A DNA stretch of 64,000 nucleotides from Methylobacterium sp. FF17 (GCF_025813715.1 NZ_CP107532.1:434001-498000), one strand, 5' to 3'; positions 52,338 through 62,792 are shown, numbered from the stretch's first letter. Numbers and translations are program-made. Notes: a model not told the origin generated them from the letters alone.

Positions 52338-52521
52338 ATCCCGTTTCCGGTGCCCCGCCTGGGCTCCCGCGCCCCGTCACACTGGACCCGTTTCGGCATC
52401 GGGTGCCGTGCCGCCCGGCCAACGGCCGGCGCCGCGCGCTCGCGCGGGCTGCCCTCCGGGCGCATTTCGTGGACCCGGGTGGCGCGAAGCCGGGTGCCGC
52501 GTCCGGCTTCGTTCGAACACG

Positions 52522-52536
52522 TTAACGCGATGCTAA
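52522..52536. promoter_or_regulatory. CtrA-like binding site at the fliF promoter
   Basis: TTAA (52522-52525), seven bases, CTAA (52533-52536): 7 of 8 matches to TTAA-N7-TTAA, 62 bp upstream of the fliF start. In Caulobacter fliF is a CtrA-activated class II gene. Confidence 0.55.
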
Positions 52537-52597
52537 CCATGACCTGGGCAAATTTTGCCGGGCGAGCGCGGAGGGTCCGTCGCCGCGTGTCGGGTGG

Positions 52598-54223
52598 GTG
52601 CGTCGCTTCGTGAAACCGGTCCTCGACCTCGTGACCAAGCTCGGCCCGGCGCGCCTCGCCGCCATGGCCGCCGTCACGATGACGCTGATCGGCTTCTTCG
52701 CCTTCGTGATCCTGCGGGTCTCGAAGCCCGACATGGGCGTCCTGTTCGCCGACCTCTCCATGTCGGATTCCTCCGCCGTGATCCGCGACCTCGATGCGCG
52801 CGGCATCAAGTACGAGACGCGCGGTGACGCGGGCCAGACCATCCTGGCGTCCCGCGCCGACCTTCCCCGCCTGCGCATGGACCTGGCCGGCAAGGGCCTG
52901 CCGAGCCAGGCGGGCGTCGGCTACGAGATCTTCGACAAGGGCGATGCCTTCTCGTCCACCAACTTCGTCCAGAACGTGAATCACCTGCGCGCCCTGGAGG
53001 GCGAGCTGTCCCGCTCGATCCGCGCCATCGGCCGGGTCCAGGCGGCCCGCGTCCACCTGGTGATCCCGGAGCGCCGCCTGTTCGAGCGCGACCGCGAGAG
53101 CCCGAGCGCCGCCATCGTGCTCAAGCTGATGGGGGACCTCGACCCCTCGCAGGTGCGGGCCATCCGGCACCTCGCCGCCTCCGCCGTGGAGGGCCTGAAG
53201 CCCGAGCGCGTCTCCATCGTGGACGAGCGCGGGCGCCTGCTCGCCGACGGCGCGCGCGGGGCCGAGGCCGAGGGCGGCGCCGGCATGGAGGAGAAGCAGG
53301 TCGGCATCGAGCGCCGCCTGCGCACGCAGATCGAGGAGATCATCGCCGGCATCGTGGGTGCCGGCCGCGCCCGCGTCCAGGTCAGCGCGGAGCTGGACCT
53401 CAACCGGATCGAGAGCCGCTCGGAGAGCTACGACCCGGAGAGCCGGGTGGTGCGCTCCACCCAGACCCGCAGCGAGAATTCCCTCACGGGCGGCGCGGAG
53501 GGGGCGGTGAGCGTCGGCAACGAGTTGCCGGGGGCCAACCAGCCCGGCCCCAACCCGGCCCAGAAGGATTCCACCAACAAGAACGAGGAGACCACCAACT
53601 ACGAGATCTCCCGCGTGACGAAGACCGAGGTCGCCGAGGGCGGCCGGGTCAAGCGGCTCTCGGTGGCGGTGGTGGTGGACGGCGCCTACGTGCCCGGCCC
53701 GGACGGCAAGCCCGTCTATCAGCCCCGTCCGGCGGCGGAGGTCGACCGCATCGCCGCCCTGGTGCGCAGCGCCATCGGCTTCGACAAGGCCCGTGGCGAT
53801 CAGGTCGAGGTCGTCAACCTGCGTTTCGCCGAGACCCCGGCCCAGGCCGAATTCATCGAGCCGACCCTGGTCCAGTCGCTGCTGTCCGTCTCCCGGGATG
53901 AGATGATGCGGATCATGGAGCTTGCCGTGCTCGGCATGCTCACGATCATCGTGATGATGGCGGTGGTGCGCCCGCTGCTCAAGAAGGCGCTGACCTCCGA
54001 GCCGATCCAGGTCGCCCTGGTCTCGGGCGCGGGGGCGGCCGGGGCGGCCGCCGCCGGCGAGGCGATGCTGGCCCCGCCCGACAACCCCACCGCGCGCCTC
54101 GTCGACTTCGCGCAGCTCAACGGCAAGGTCCAGGCCGAGACGGTGCAGCGCGTGGTCGACATGGTCCGCGCCAGCCCCAGCGAGACCGTGGAAGTGCTGC
54201 GCAACTGGATTCACGAGAACTGA
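52598..54223 (+). CDS. fliF: Flagellar M-ring protein
   Basis: A 541-residue FliF. Membrane helix 1 is about 20-42 (MAAVTMTLIGFFAFVILRV), followed by the YscJ-like ring-building domains (SDSSAVIRDLDARGIKYE; ALEGELSRSIRAIG; ARVHLVIPERRLFERD), a variable periplasmic part with Asn/Gln-rich loop, membrane helix 2 at about 440-462 and a C-terminal FliG-binding tail (about 500-541, ending ETVEVLRNWIHEN). FliF builds the MS ring in the inner membrane. Start is GTG at 52598. First gene of fliF-fliG-fliH-fliN-flbD. Confidence 0.95.
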   Translation: MRRFVKPVLDLVTKLGPARLAAMAAVTMTLIGFFAFVILRVSKPDMGVLFADLSMSDSSAVIRDLDARGIKYETRGDAGQTILASRADLPRLRMDLAGKGLPSQAGVGYEIFDKGDAFSSTNFVQNVNHLRALEGELSRSIRAIGRVQAARVHLVIPERRLFERDRESPSAAIVLKLMGDLDPSQVRAIRHLAASAVEGLKPERVSIVDERGRLLADGARGAEAEGGAGMEEKQVGIERRLRTQIEEIIAGIVGAGRARVQVSAELDLNRIESRSESYDPESRVVRSTQTRSENSLTGGAEGAVSVGNELPGANQPGPNPAQKDSTNKNEETTNYEISRVTKTEVAEGGRVKRLSVAVVVDGAYVPGPDGKPVYQPRPAAEVDRIAALVRSAIGFDKARGDQVEVVNLRFAETPAQAEFIEPTLVQSLLSVSRDEMMRIMELAVLGMLTIIVMMAVVRPLLKKALTSEPIQVALVSGAGAAGAAAAGEAMLAPPDNPTARLVDFAQLNGKVQAETVQRVVDMVRASPSETVEVLRNWIHEN

Positions 54224-54262
54224 TGTCGATCGCCCTTCACCGTTCCGCGAGGCGCTGAGCCC

Positions 54263-55315
54263 ATGTCGTCGGGATTGAACCTCCAGGCCGAGCTCGCCAA
54301 GGGCAGCAACGGCGCCTTCGGGGCCATGACGGGCGCCCAGCGCGCCGCCGCGCTCCTGCTGCTGCTCGGCGAGAACGAGGGCGCGCCGATCTGGCAGATG
54401 CTGGACGAGGACGAGGTCAAGCTCGTCTCGCACGCCATGGTGCAGCTCGGCTCGCTGGAGGCCGAGACGGTCGAGCGCCTCATCGTGGACTTCGTCTCCC
54501 GCCTCTCGTCCGGCGGCGGCATCACCTCGAACTTCGAGCGCACGGAGTCGCTGCTCCTCAAGATCTTCCCCTCCGACCAGGTCTCGGCGATCATGGCGGA
54601 GATCAAGGGCGCTTCGGGCAAGCGCGTCTGGGCGAGCCTGACTCAGATCGACCCCGAGATCCTGGCCTCCTTCCTGCGCAACGAGTACCCGCAGACCGTG
54701 GCGGTGGTGCTCTCGAAGGTGCGCTCGGACTACGCCGCCAAGGTGCTGACCATCCTGCCGGAGGAGTTCGCCATCGACGTCCTCAACCGGATGCTGCGGA
54801 TGGAGACGGTGCAGAAGGAGGCCCTGCGCCACATCGAGGAGACCCTGCGCGTCGAGTTCGTCTCGACCATCGCCCAGACCACGCGGCGCGACGCGCACGA
54901 GCTCATGGCCGACGTCTTCAACGCCTTCGACCGGCAGACCGAGGGGCGCTTCCTCACCGCCCTCGACCAGGCCAATCGCGGTTCGGCCAAGAAGATCCGC
55001 CAGCTCATGTTCACCTTCGAGGACCTGCTCAAGCTCGATGCCGGCAGCGTCCAGACCCTGCTGCGCAAGGTCGACAACGAGACCCTGTGCCGGGCGCTCA
55101 AGGGCGCCGACGACCGCGTGCGCGGGTTCTTCCTGCGCAACATGTCCACCCGCGCGGCCAAGAACATCACCGACGAGATGGGTTCGCTCGGCCCCATCCG
55201 CCTCAAGGACGTGGACGAGGCCCAGGCCAAGATGACCGAACTCGCCAAGGAGCTGGCCGAGAAGGGTGAGATCATGATCGCCAAGTCGAGCGGCGAGGAG
55301 GAACTGGTCTATTGA
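54263..55315 (+). CDS. fliG: Flagellar motor switch protein
   Basis: A 350-residue FliG of the C ring. N-terminal FliF-binding domain (AQRAAALLLLLGENEGAPIW), middle domain (EIKGASGKRVWASL; SFLRNEYPQTVAVVLS-like EHPQ motif here EYPQT), and C-terminal torque domain (FTFEDLLKLDAGSVQTLLRKVDNETLCRALKGADD in parts, then FFLRNMSTRAAKNITDEM). It transmits stator torque. 39 bp after fliF; its stop overlaps the fliH TTG start. Confidence 0.95.
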   Translation: MSSGLNLQAELAKGSNGAFGAMTGAQRAAALLLLLGENEGAPIWQMLDEDEVKLVSHAMVQLGSLEAETVERLIVDFVSRLSSGGGITSNFERTESLLLKIFPSDQVSAIMAEIKGASGKRVWASLTQIDPEILASFLRNEYPQTVAVVLSKVRSDYAAKVLTILPEEFAIDVLNRMLRMETVQKEALRHIEETLRVEFVSTIAQTTRRDAHELMADVFNAFDRQTEGRFLTALDQANRGSAKKIRQLMFTFEDLLKLDAGSVQTLLRKVDNETLCRALKGADDRVRGFFLRNMSTRAAKNITDEMGSLGPIRLKDVDEAQAKMTELAKELAEKGEIMIAKSSGEEELVY

Positions 55316-55911
55316 ACGCGCGCCGCTTCCTCTTCGACACCGATTTCCGCCCCCGCGCGGACCATCCCGCCCAGGCTCGGGAGGCCACCGCTCTCGCGGA
55401 GGCGGTGGCGCGCGCCGAGGCCGAGGGCCATGCGCGCGGCCTGCGCGAGGGCCAGGCCCTGGCCGAGCAGCAGATCCAGGCCCGGCTCTCGGACGCCATC
55501 ACCCGCCTCGGCCTCTCCGCCGCCGGCCTCCTCGGCCAGTCCGACGCCCGGGACGTCGCGCGCGAGGACGAGGCGATGGACTTCGCCATCGCGCTCGCCC
55601 GCAAGATCGCCGGCGAGGCCCTCGACGCCCATCCCCTCGCCGCCATCGGCGACACCGCCCGCGCCGCCCTGCAGCACCTGCGCGGGGTGCCCCACCTCGT
55701 GGTGCGGGTCCACGAGAGCCTGGTCGACGAGGCCGAGGCGCTGGTGAAGCGGCTGGCCCGCGAGCGCGGCTTCGAGGGCCGCCTGGTGGTGCTCGGCGAG
55801 CCGGACCTCGCGCCCGGCGACGCCCGCATGGAATGGGCCGATGGCGGCGTGGTGCGGGACCGCGCCCGCATCGAGGCCGCCGTCCTCGGTGCCCTCGGCA
55901 TCGTCCCCTGA
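55312..55911 (+). CDS. fliH: Flagellar assembly protein FliH
   Basis: A 199-residue protein beginning with TTG that overlaps the fliG stop (TTGA). It has a charged N-terminus (RRFLFDTDFR), a long Ala/Glu/Arg helix with GLREGQALAEQQ and a compact C-terminal domain (DFAIALARKIAGEALD; VVRVHESLVDEAEAL; DARMEWADGGVVRDR), the order found in FliH, regulator of the export ATPase FliI. Divergent from enteric FliH in sequence but position and motifs agree. Confidence 0.85.
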   Translation: MNARRFLFDTDFRPRADHPAQAREATALAEAVARAEAEGHARGLREGQALAEQQIQARLSDAITRLGLSAAGLLGQSDARDVAREDEAMDFAIALARKIAGEALDAHPLAAIGDTARAALQHLRGVPHLVVRVHESLVDEAEALVKRLARERGFEGRLVVLGEPDLAPGDARMEWADGGVVRDRARIEAAVLGALGIVP

Positions 55912-55938
55912 ACCGCTCCGAGACCCTGAAAGACCGCC

Positions 55939-56283
55939 ATGTCCGACGATTTCAGCCTGCCCCAGCTCAACGGATTGGACGCCTCGTTCGACGGGCTCGG
56001 CACCGAGTCGATCCGCGAGACGCCCACCACCCCGAAGAGCGCCGCCGATCTCGAACAGGTCTTCGACGTGCCCGTGATGGTCTCGGCGGTGCTCGGCTCC
56101 TCGCGCATGCCCATCGGCGACCTGCTGCGGCTCCAGCCCGGGGCGGTGCTCGAGCTCGACCGGAAGGTCGGCGAGGCCATCGACATCTACGTCAACAACC
56201 GCCTCGTGGCGCGCGGCGAGGTCGTCCTCGTGGAGGAACGCCTGGGCGTGACCATGACCGAGATCATCAAGAGCGACCACTGA
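55939..56283 (+). CDS. fliN: Flagellar motor switch protein FliN
   Basis: A 114-residue SpoA/surface-presentation domain protein: FDVPVMVSAVLGSSRMPIGDLLRLQPGAVLELDRKVGEAIDIYVNNRLVARGEVV in parts is textbook FliN. It forms the lower C ring with FliM and binds FliH for export. The short N-terminal extension (about 1-30) is normal. 27 bp after fliH and 56 bp before flbD. Confidence 0.95.
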   Translation: MSDDFSLPQLNGLDASFDGLGTESIRETPTTPKSAADLEQVFDVPVMVSAVLGSSRMPIGDLLRLQPGAVLELDRKVGEAIDIYVNNRLVARGEVVLVEERLGVTMTEIIKSDH

Positions 56284-56339
56284 CCCCTTTCGGCCGCCGC
56301 GCGCCGGCGCGAAGCCACATCTGACGGAGACCCTGGGCC

Positions 56340-57707
<1,368 letters not shown>

Positions 57708-57711
57708 GGGC

Positions 57712-57978
57712 TCAGCCGGGCTCGGACGCCATCTGCGCCGAGTGGGCCCGCTCGAGCTTCTCCAGGGAGAGGAAGCGGGCGATGTCGGCCTCGACGTTGC
57801 GGATCGTCTCCTCGACGAGGTGCTGCTGCAGGGCGACGCGCGCATCGTCCGGCTCCAGGCCGTCGCGGGCCTGCAGGCGCGCCACCGCCTGCTTGACCAC
57901 GCCGTAGACCGTCTCCCGCTCGGCACGGGGCATGGTCGGGTTCACGGCGCGGGCGATGAGATTGCTGAACTCGGACAT
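57712..57978 (-). CDS. Small conserved hypothetical protein
   Basis: An 88-residue acidic, helical protein (MSEFSNLIARAVNP..., VYGVVKQAVARLQARDGL, IRNVEADIARFLSLEKLER) with protein-like composition and no signal or membrane segment. I do not recognise a named family. It lies 37 bp downstream of the KpsE-like gene on the same strand, so it is probably co-transcribed with it, and stops four bases from the flbD stop. A role in polysaccharide export or in motility are both only guesses. Confidence 0.7.
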   Translation of the reverse strand: MSEFSNLIARAVNPTMPRAERETVYGVVKQAVARLQARDGLEPDDARVALQQHLVEETIRNVEADIARFLSLEKLERAHSAQMASEPG

Positions 57979-58015
57979 GGCGTCGGTCGGGATACCGGGT
58001 CGGGCGGGGTGGCGG

Positions 58016-59329
58016 TCAGAGGCGCTGGTCGTTCACGCCCGCGATGATCATCGCGATCGAACTCCAGATCACCAGGCAGCAGAAGAACACCACCATCGTG
58101 GCGTGGCCGCGCATGGGATAGAGCGAGTCGACGGGCAGGGACGGCTCCACGAAGGTGGCGAGGAAGATCTGCTGCTTGCCCGACGCGATGCGCGCGCGGT
58201 CGACCATGAGGTTGGCCGATTCGTTGAGCTTCGTCGCGATGGTCCGCTCGATCTGCAGCCCCTCGTATTCGAGCAGGGCGCGGGTGATGTTGTTGCCCGG
58301 GTCCACGTCGGTGGCGCCGTCGGTGGTGAGCTGGTCGGTGAGCTTCTTGATCTGCTGGTCCAGGGCGGCGATCAGCAGGACCAGGTTCTGGATGCTGCGC
58401 GACTTCTCGTCGAGGGCCGAGGCGCGCAGCACCACGAGGTCCGATTCGGCCTTGTAGCGGTCCTTGCGCAGGGTGCCGATCGTGGTCAGCGTCGTCTCGG
58501 CGGACTTGATCGGGTCGATGATGCCCCAGCGGTTGCGGAACGTCTGGAGCGCCAGGTGCGCCTTGCGCAGGCGGTCCTGCGCCCGGGCCGCGTCCGCCTC
58601 CGCATGCACGAGCATGTCGGCCTGGGCGCGCCGGGAGATCTCGTTGACCAGGGTCTCGCTGCGCGTCACCACGGCCTGGGCGATGGCCAGGGCATCCTGC
58701 GGGGTGAAGGCGCGGACGTTGAGGGTGATGATGCCCGAGATGACCTCGATGCGCGTCTGCACGTGCTTGCGCCAGTAGAGCACCAGCTCCTCGATGGGCT
58801 GGTTGGTGTTGTAGCGCTCCCAGAAGTCGGCCTCGGGGCGCGAGAACAGCTTCGACACCTTCAGGCTGTCCTCCACGGCCGAAACCAGGGGCTGGCTCCG
58901 GATGAAGTCCCGGACGATGAAGCTGTCCTGGGAATTGTGCTTCTGGATCAGCCCGGAGAAGTTGCCGCCCGGACTCTCGTCCATCGGCTCGACGTTGCCG
59001 CGAATGGCGAACTGCGCCGTGGCGATGTACTGGTCGGAGGCGAAGGCATAGAAGTACAGGGCCGCCAGCGCCGTCGGCAGCAGCACGAAGATGCCGAAGT
59101 GCTTCAGCACGCCGGCGATGATGTTCTTCGGCTTCGTGGCGGGCTGGCGGATGATCGGCAGGCGCCGCCAGTCCAGCCGCTCCCGCGCCCGCCGCAGCAG
59201 CGAGACAGACCGGCCGGGCGCGACCGGCTCGACCGTCTCGGCATTCCGCCGCAGGTCGGGCACCGAGCGCAGCGCGAGGTCGATCACCCCGCGCAGGCGG
59301 TCCGTCTGCTTGGGCTCGTCGAGCTTCAT
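58016..59329 (-). CDS. Capsule polysaccharide export inner-membrane protein (KpsE/Wzz-like)
   Basis: A 437-residue chain-length/export protein: cytoplasmic N-terminus, membrane helix about 77-96, periplasmic domain beginning FASDQYIATAQFAIRG, a long coiled coil (about 230-330), the SLPVDSLYPMRG segment before the second membrane helix (about 410-432) and a very short cytoplasmic tail. This is the KpsE/RkpR/BexC pattern of polysaccharide co-polymerases, lacking a tyrosine kinase domain. Other capsule genes are not in the window. Divergent from the [2Fe-2S] protein gene. Confidence 0.88.
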   Translation of the reverse strand: MKLDEPKQTDRLRGVIDLALRSVPDLRRNAETVEPVAPGRSVSLLRRARERLDWRRLPIIRQPATKPKNIIAGVLKHFGIFVLLPTALAALYFYAFASDQYIATAQFAIRGNVEPMDESPGGNFSGLIQKHNSQDSFIVRDFIRSQPLVSAVEDSLKVSKLFSRPEADFWERYNTNQPIEELVLYWRKHVQTRIEVISGIITLNVRAFTPQDALAIAQAVVTRSETLVNEISRRAQADMLVHAEADAARAQDRLRKAHLALQTFRNRWGIIDPIKSAETTLTTIGTLRKDRYKAESDLVVLRASALDEKSRSIQNLVLLIAALDQQIKKLTDQLTTDGATDVDPGNNITRALLEYEGLQIERTIATKLNESANLMVDRARIASGKQQIFLATFVEPSLPVDSLYPMRGHATMVVFFCCLVIWSSIAMIIAGVNDQRL

Positions 59330-59598
59330 CTCTTCAGGTTCCCAGAACTCGGCTCGACACGTCTGCCCGCGCTCCGGCGCGGCGCGGCAAGGATGCCATG
59401 ACCGACGCCATTACCGGCCGCATGGGCCGCGATCCCCCTCGGGCCGGACGACGCTGCAAATGGTCACGCTGGTGGAGCCCCCTCGACACCGTGTCGTTGT
59501 CCCGCCGCATCCCGTGTTTTTCGGCCCTTTTTAAGGCGTCGCTGTTCGCGTAACGGGGGAGCCGGGCGTCGCGCGGGGATGACCCACTCGAGGATGGC

Positions 59599-59979
59599 AT
59601 GGACATCAAGGACGCGGGCGCGCTGCCGCCGGCCCGGATTCGCGTAGCCCGGGCCAAGTTCACCGAACTCGTGCTCGTCTGCACGAAATGCGTCAAGCGC
59701 CAGGGGCTCAAGAAGGGCTCGCTGCGCAGCCGCCTCAAGCGCGAGTTGAAGGCGCGCCCGCTCGCGGGCAAGCCCCGCGTGGTCGAGGTCGGCTGCCTCG
59801 GGCCCTGCCCGAAGCGCGCCCTCGCGGTCGCCACAGCCGAGAGCCTGGCCAAGTGGCGCATCCACCTGATCGATCCCGCTGCGACGCCCGCCCAGGCGGT
59901 CGATGCGCTGTTCCCCGATTTCGGCCCCAAAGGCACCCTAACGCAGGCCGCGATCGACGCCCGGCGCGACGGGACCTGA
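59599..59979 (+). CDS. Thioredoxin-like [2Fe-2S] ferredoxin protein
   Basis: A 126-residue protein with four Cys in the spacing of small thioredoxin-fold ferredoxins: Cys28 and Cys31 (VCTKCV) and Cys66 and Cys70 (GCLGPCPKRA). It should carry a [2Fe-2S] cluster. The N-terminal half is strongly basic (KGSLRSRLKRELKA). Redox partner unknown. ATG at 59599 begins 20 residues before the domain. It is 51 bp upstream of the HpnL-like gene and may share its transcript. Confidence 0.8.
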   Translation: MDIKDAGALPPARIRVARAKFTELVLVCTKCVKRQGLKKGSLRSRLKRELKARPLAGKPRVVEVGCLGPCPKRALAVATAESLAKWRIHLIDPAATPAQAVDALFPDFGPKGTLTQAAIDARRDGT

Positions 59980-60030
59980 GAAGGCGACGGGACCTGAGAG
60001 GGCGGGACCTGAGAGGATAGGACAGGACGC

Positions 60031-61101
60031 TTGACCGAACCGATGCGACAGGCGGCCGTCCCCGCGCGGGGGCTGGGCCGGGCCTTCCTGCGACGGCTGC
60101 CGCTCGTCGGCACCCTGCTCGGGCTCGCCCTCGGCACCTGGCTGGTGGCGACCAACGACCTCACGGCCATCGCGGACGCCTTCGGCCGGGTCGGCGCAGC
60201 GGGGCTCGCCGCCATCGTGCTGGTCCGGGTCGCCATCCTGGTCCTGTGCGGCCTGGCCTGGGGGCAGACCATCCAGGGGCTCGCCGGCCTGGGCCGGGCG
60301 GGATCCGGCGCCTTCCTGGTGCTGCGCTTCGTGCGCGAGGGCATCAACGTGCTGCTGCCCGTGGCCTCCGTGGGCGGGGACGTGGTGGGCGGGCGCCTGC
60401 TGACCTTCTGGGGCGCCACAGGGGCCCTCGCGGCGGCCTCCATCCTCGTGGACATGCTGTTCCAGGCCGGGACGCAGGCCGCCTTCGCCCTCCTCGGGGT
60501 CGGGCTCCTGATGCAGGTCGGCGGCGAGGCGGCGCAGGCGCTCGCCGCCTGGGGCCTGCGCGCCCTGGCGGTGACCGCGCTCCTGCTCGGCGCCTTCCTG
60601 GTGGCCCAGCGCAGCCCCGTCCTGCGACGGGCAGCGCAGCGCGTCCTCGCCTCCCTGCGCCGGACCCTGCGCGGACCGGCCGCCGACGCGCCCGCCGGCG
60701 GCGGCGTCTCCGCGGCCCTCGACGCGATCTGGGCGCCCGGGCGCTGGCGCAGCCTCACGGCCTCCGTCGTGCTGCACGGGGCGGCGTGGCTGCTCGGAGC
60801 CGCCGAGATCGGGATCGCGCTCGCCTGCATCGGGGTCCACGACGTCGGGATCGCCGAGATCCTCATCATCGAGGCGCTGAGCCAGGCCATCAAGTCGGCC
60901 GCCTTTCCGGTGCCGAGCGGCCTCGGGGTGCAGGAGGGCGGCTTCGTCCTGCTCGGCAGCCTGTTCGGCATCGATGCCGGCACCGCGCTCGCCCTCTCGC
61001 TGGTCAAGCGCGTGCCCGACGTGGTGCTCGGCCTGCCCGCCCTGCTCGTCTGGCAGAACCTCGAAGCGCGGCGGGGCACGATCCTGCCGCCGCAGGCTTA
61101 G
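60031..61101 (+). CDS. Lysylphosphatidylglycerol synthase-like TM protein (HpnL/UPF0104 family)
   Basis: A 356-residue inner-membrane protein with about eight helices. FVREGINVLLPVASVGGDVVGGRLL (in parts) and the late SQAIKSAAFPVPSGLGVQEGGFVLLG are the hallmark segments of the UPF0104/HpnL group, putative lipid flippases; HpnL members occur with hopanoid genes in Methylobacterium and relatives. No hopanoid gene adjoins, so the HpnL label is tentative. The frame starts at TTG 60031; ATG 60043 is an alternative. RhtA-like gene follows after 11 bp. Confidence 0.82.
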   Translation: MTEPMRQAAVPARGLGRAFLRRLPLVGTLLGLALGTWLVATNDLTAIADAFGRVGAAGLAAIVLVRVAILVLCGLAWGQTIQGLAGLGRAGSGAFLVLRFVREGINVLLPVASVGGDVVGGRLLTFWGATGALAAASILVDMLFQAGTQAAFALLGVGLLMQVGGEAAQALAAWGLRALAVTALLLGAFLVAQRSPVLRRAAQRVLASLRRTLRGPAADAPAGGGVSAALDAIWAPGRWRSLTASVVLHGAAWLLGAAEIGIALACIGVHDVGIAEILIIEALSQAIKSAAFPVPSGLGVQEGGFVLLGSLFGIDAGTALALSLVKRVPDVVLGLPALLVWQNLEARRGTILPPQA

Positions 61102-61112
61102 GGGCGGCGCGC

Positions 61113-62027
61113 ATGCGGTCCCCTTCGAGCGCGCCCGCCGTCTCCGGCGGTGCGCTGGCGAGCCTCGCCCCCGTGGCGGCCCTGCTCGGCAGCATGGTCT
61201 CCCTCGGCGTCGGCACCTCCTTCGCCAAGCCCCTGTTCGCGACCCTCGGTGCGGAGGGCACCACCGCCCTGCGGGTGGGCCTCTCGGCGCTGATGCTGCT
61301 GGCCCTGTGGCGCCCCTGGCGCCTGCGCCTGACGCGGGCTGATCGCGGCGCGCTGCTGCTCTACGGCGCGGTGCTCGGGGCGATGAACCTGCTGTTCTAC
61401 CTGTCCCTGCGCACGATCCCCCTCGGCCTCGCCATCGCCATCGAGTTCTCCGGTCCCCTCGCCCTCGCGCTGGCGACCTCGCGGCGGGCCGGCGACTTCC
61501 TCTGGATCGGCTGTGCGGTCCTCGGCCTGTCGCTCCTGCTGCCGGTGAGCGGCCTCTCCACCGGGCTCGATCCCACGGGGGTCGCCTGCGCGCTGGGGGC
61601 CGCCCTGTGCTGGGCGCTCTACATCATCTTCGGTCAGCGCGTCGGGCATCTCCCCGGCGGTCCGGCCGTGGCCCTCGGCATGTCGGTGGCGGCGCTGGTC
61701 GTGATGCCCTTCGGCCTCGCCGCCGCGGGCACGGTCCTGCTCGACCCGGGCATCCTCGCCGTCGGGCTCGGTGTGGCGGCGCTGTCGAGCGCCCTGCCCT
61801 ACACGCTGGAGATGGTCGCCCTGAAGCGCCTCACGAAGCAGAGCTTCGGCGTGCTCCTCAGCCTGGAGCCCGCCATTGGCTCGCTGGCGGGTCTCGTGAT
61901 CCTGGGGGAGCGCCTCGCGCCCACCGAATGGCTCGCCATCGCCTGCATCGTCGTGGCCTCCGTCGGCAACACGGTGAGCACGCACCGCCGGCGGAACGCG
62001 CTGGCGGCCCCGCCGCCGATGGTGTGA
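61113..62027 (+). CDS. rhtA: EamA/RhtA-type exporter
   Basis: A 304-residue drug/metabolite-type transporter with about ten helices in two EamA repeats. LGVGTSFAKPLFATLGAEGTTALRVGLSAL in parts and the GLAIAIEFSGPLALAL segment closely follow RhtA, the threonine/homoserine exporter of E. coli. Second repeat: GAALCWALYIIFGQRVG, LPYTLEMVALKRL and LEPAIGSLAGLVILGERL. Export of an amino acid is likely, the exact one unknown. The 188-bp repeat array begins 57 bp after its stop. Confidence 0.85.
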   Translation: MRSPSSAPAVSGGALASLAPVAALLGSMVSLGVGTSFAKPLFATLGAEGTTALRVGLSALMLLALWRPWRLRLTRADRGALLLYGAVLGAMNLLFYLSLRTIPLGLAIAIEFSGPLALALATSRRAGDFLWIGCAVLGLSLLLPVSGLSTGLDPTGVACALGAALCWALYIIFGQRVGHLPGGPAVALGMSVAALVVMPFGLAAAGTVLLDPGILAVGLGVAALSSALPYTLEMVALKRLTKQSFGVLLSLEPAIGSLAGLVILGERLAPTEWLAIACIVVASVGNTVSTHRRRNALAAPPPMV

Positions 62028-62083
62028 GGCGGGATCCGGGGGGCCGCTTCGGGGCCGCGCGAACCGAATTGTCGTGATTCCTC

Positions 62084-62712
62084 GTTCGCCCGGAAGGCTG
62101 TCGTCGTCCCACCTCTCGCGGAACACGCAGGTCCCCTCTCCTTCGGGAGAGGGACAGGGTTTGGGGCGTGAGTTTTCCGGAGAGGGACCACACCTCACCC
62201 CAACCCTCTCCTTTCAGGAGAGGGATCGCGGTCGTGCTTCACGAGCGAACCGGGATGATCCGCACGACGACGTTCTCCCGGAAGGCTCTCGCCGCTCCAC
62301 CCCTGGAGTAACCCGCGGGTCCCCTCTCCTTCGGGAGAGGGACAGGGTGAGGTGCGTGGCCTTTCCGGAGAGGGACCACACCTCACCCCAACCCTCTCCT
62401 TCCAGGAGAGGGAGCGCGGTGGTGCTTCACGAGCGAACAGGGATGGCGTGTATCCCGTCGTTCTCCCGGAAGGCTCTCGCCGCTCCACCTCTGGAGACAC
62501 CCGCGGGTCCCCTCTCCTTCGGGAGAGGGACAGGGTTTGGGGCGTGGCCTTTCCGGAGAGGGACCACACCTCACCCCAGCCCTCTCCTTTCAGGAGAGGG
62601 AGGGCGGTCGTGCTCCATCACCGAACCGGATTTGTCGTCAGCCCTCCTTCTCCGAAAGCTTCACCGCCAGACCTTTCGAGGAACCCGCGTCAATCCTCTC
62701 GACCTTGCGAAC
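62084..62712. repeat. 188-bp tandem repeat array with paired hairpins
   Basis: Three full copies start at 62084, 62272 and 62460, each exactly 188 bp, and a decayed partial copy runs from 62648 to about 62712. Each copy holds hairpin A (8-bp stem CCCTCTCC-TTCG-GGAGAGGG, with a UUCG-type tetraloop; 62134-62153 in copy 1) and hairpin B (9-bp stem CCCTCTCCT-TTC-AGGAGAGGG; 62204-62224), and a common tail TTCCGGAGAGGGACCACACC-like linking segment. The array lies between convergent genes (rhtA-like plus strand, reductase minus strand), where it could act as a bidirectional transcription barrier. No gene is seen between 62028 and 62792. Confidence 0.9.
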
Positions 62713-62792
62713 CCATCAACCGCGAGCCGCGTCAGATGCCGGCCCGGCAGCACCGAGGCGGGCGGGTCGAAGCAGTCCCGCCGCTGCGCTCC

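Larger units (their letters stand above)
52258..52597. other. Intergenic region between sciP and fliF
   Basis: 340 bp without a gene. It contains a hairpin just after sciP (52311-52337), a GC-rich middle with no recognisable feature, and near its end a CtrA-like site (52522-52536) in the position expected for the fliF promoter. Confidence 0.6.

Noticed and set aside
52545..52558. TGGGCAAATTTTGC as a second sigma54 promoter for fliF
   Set aside because: The GG to GC distance is nine bases, not ten, and sigma54 promoters tolerate this poorly. The CtrA-like site nearby is a better explanation for fliF control.
62134..62600. CRISPR array in the hairpin-rich repeat region
   Set aside because: Repeats are 188 bp with internally conserved sequence throughout; there are no short identical repeats separated by unique spacers and no cas genes.
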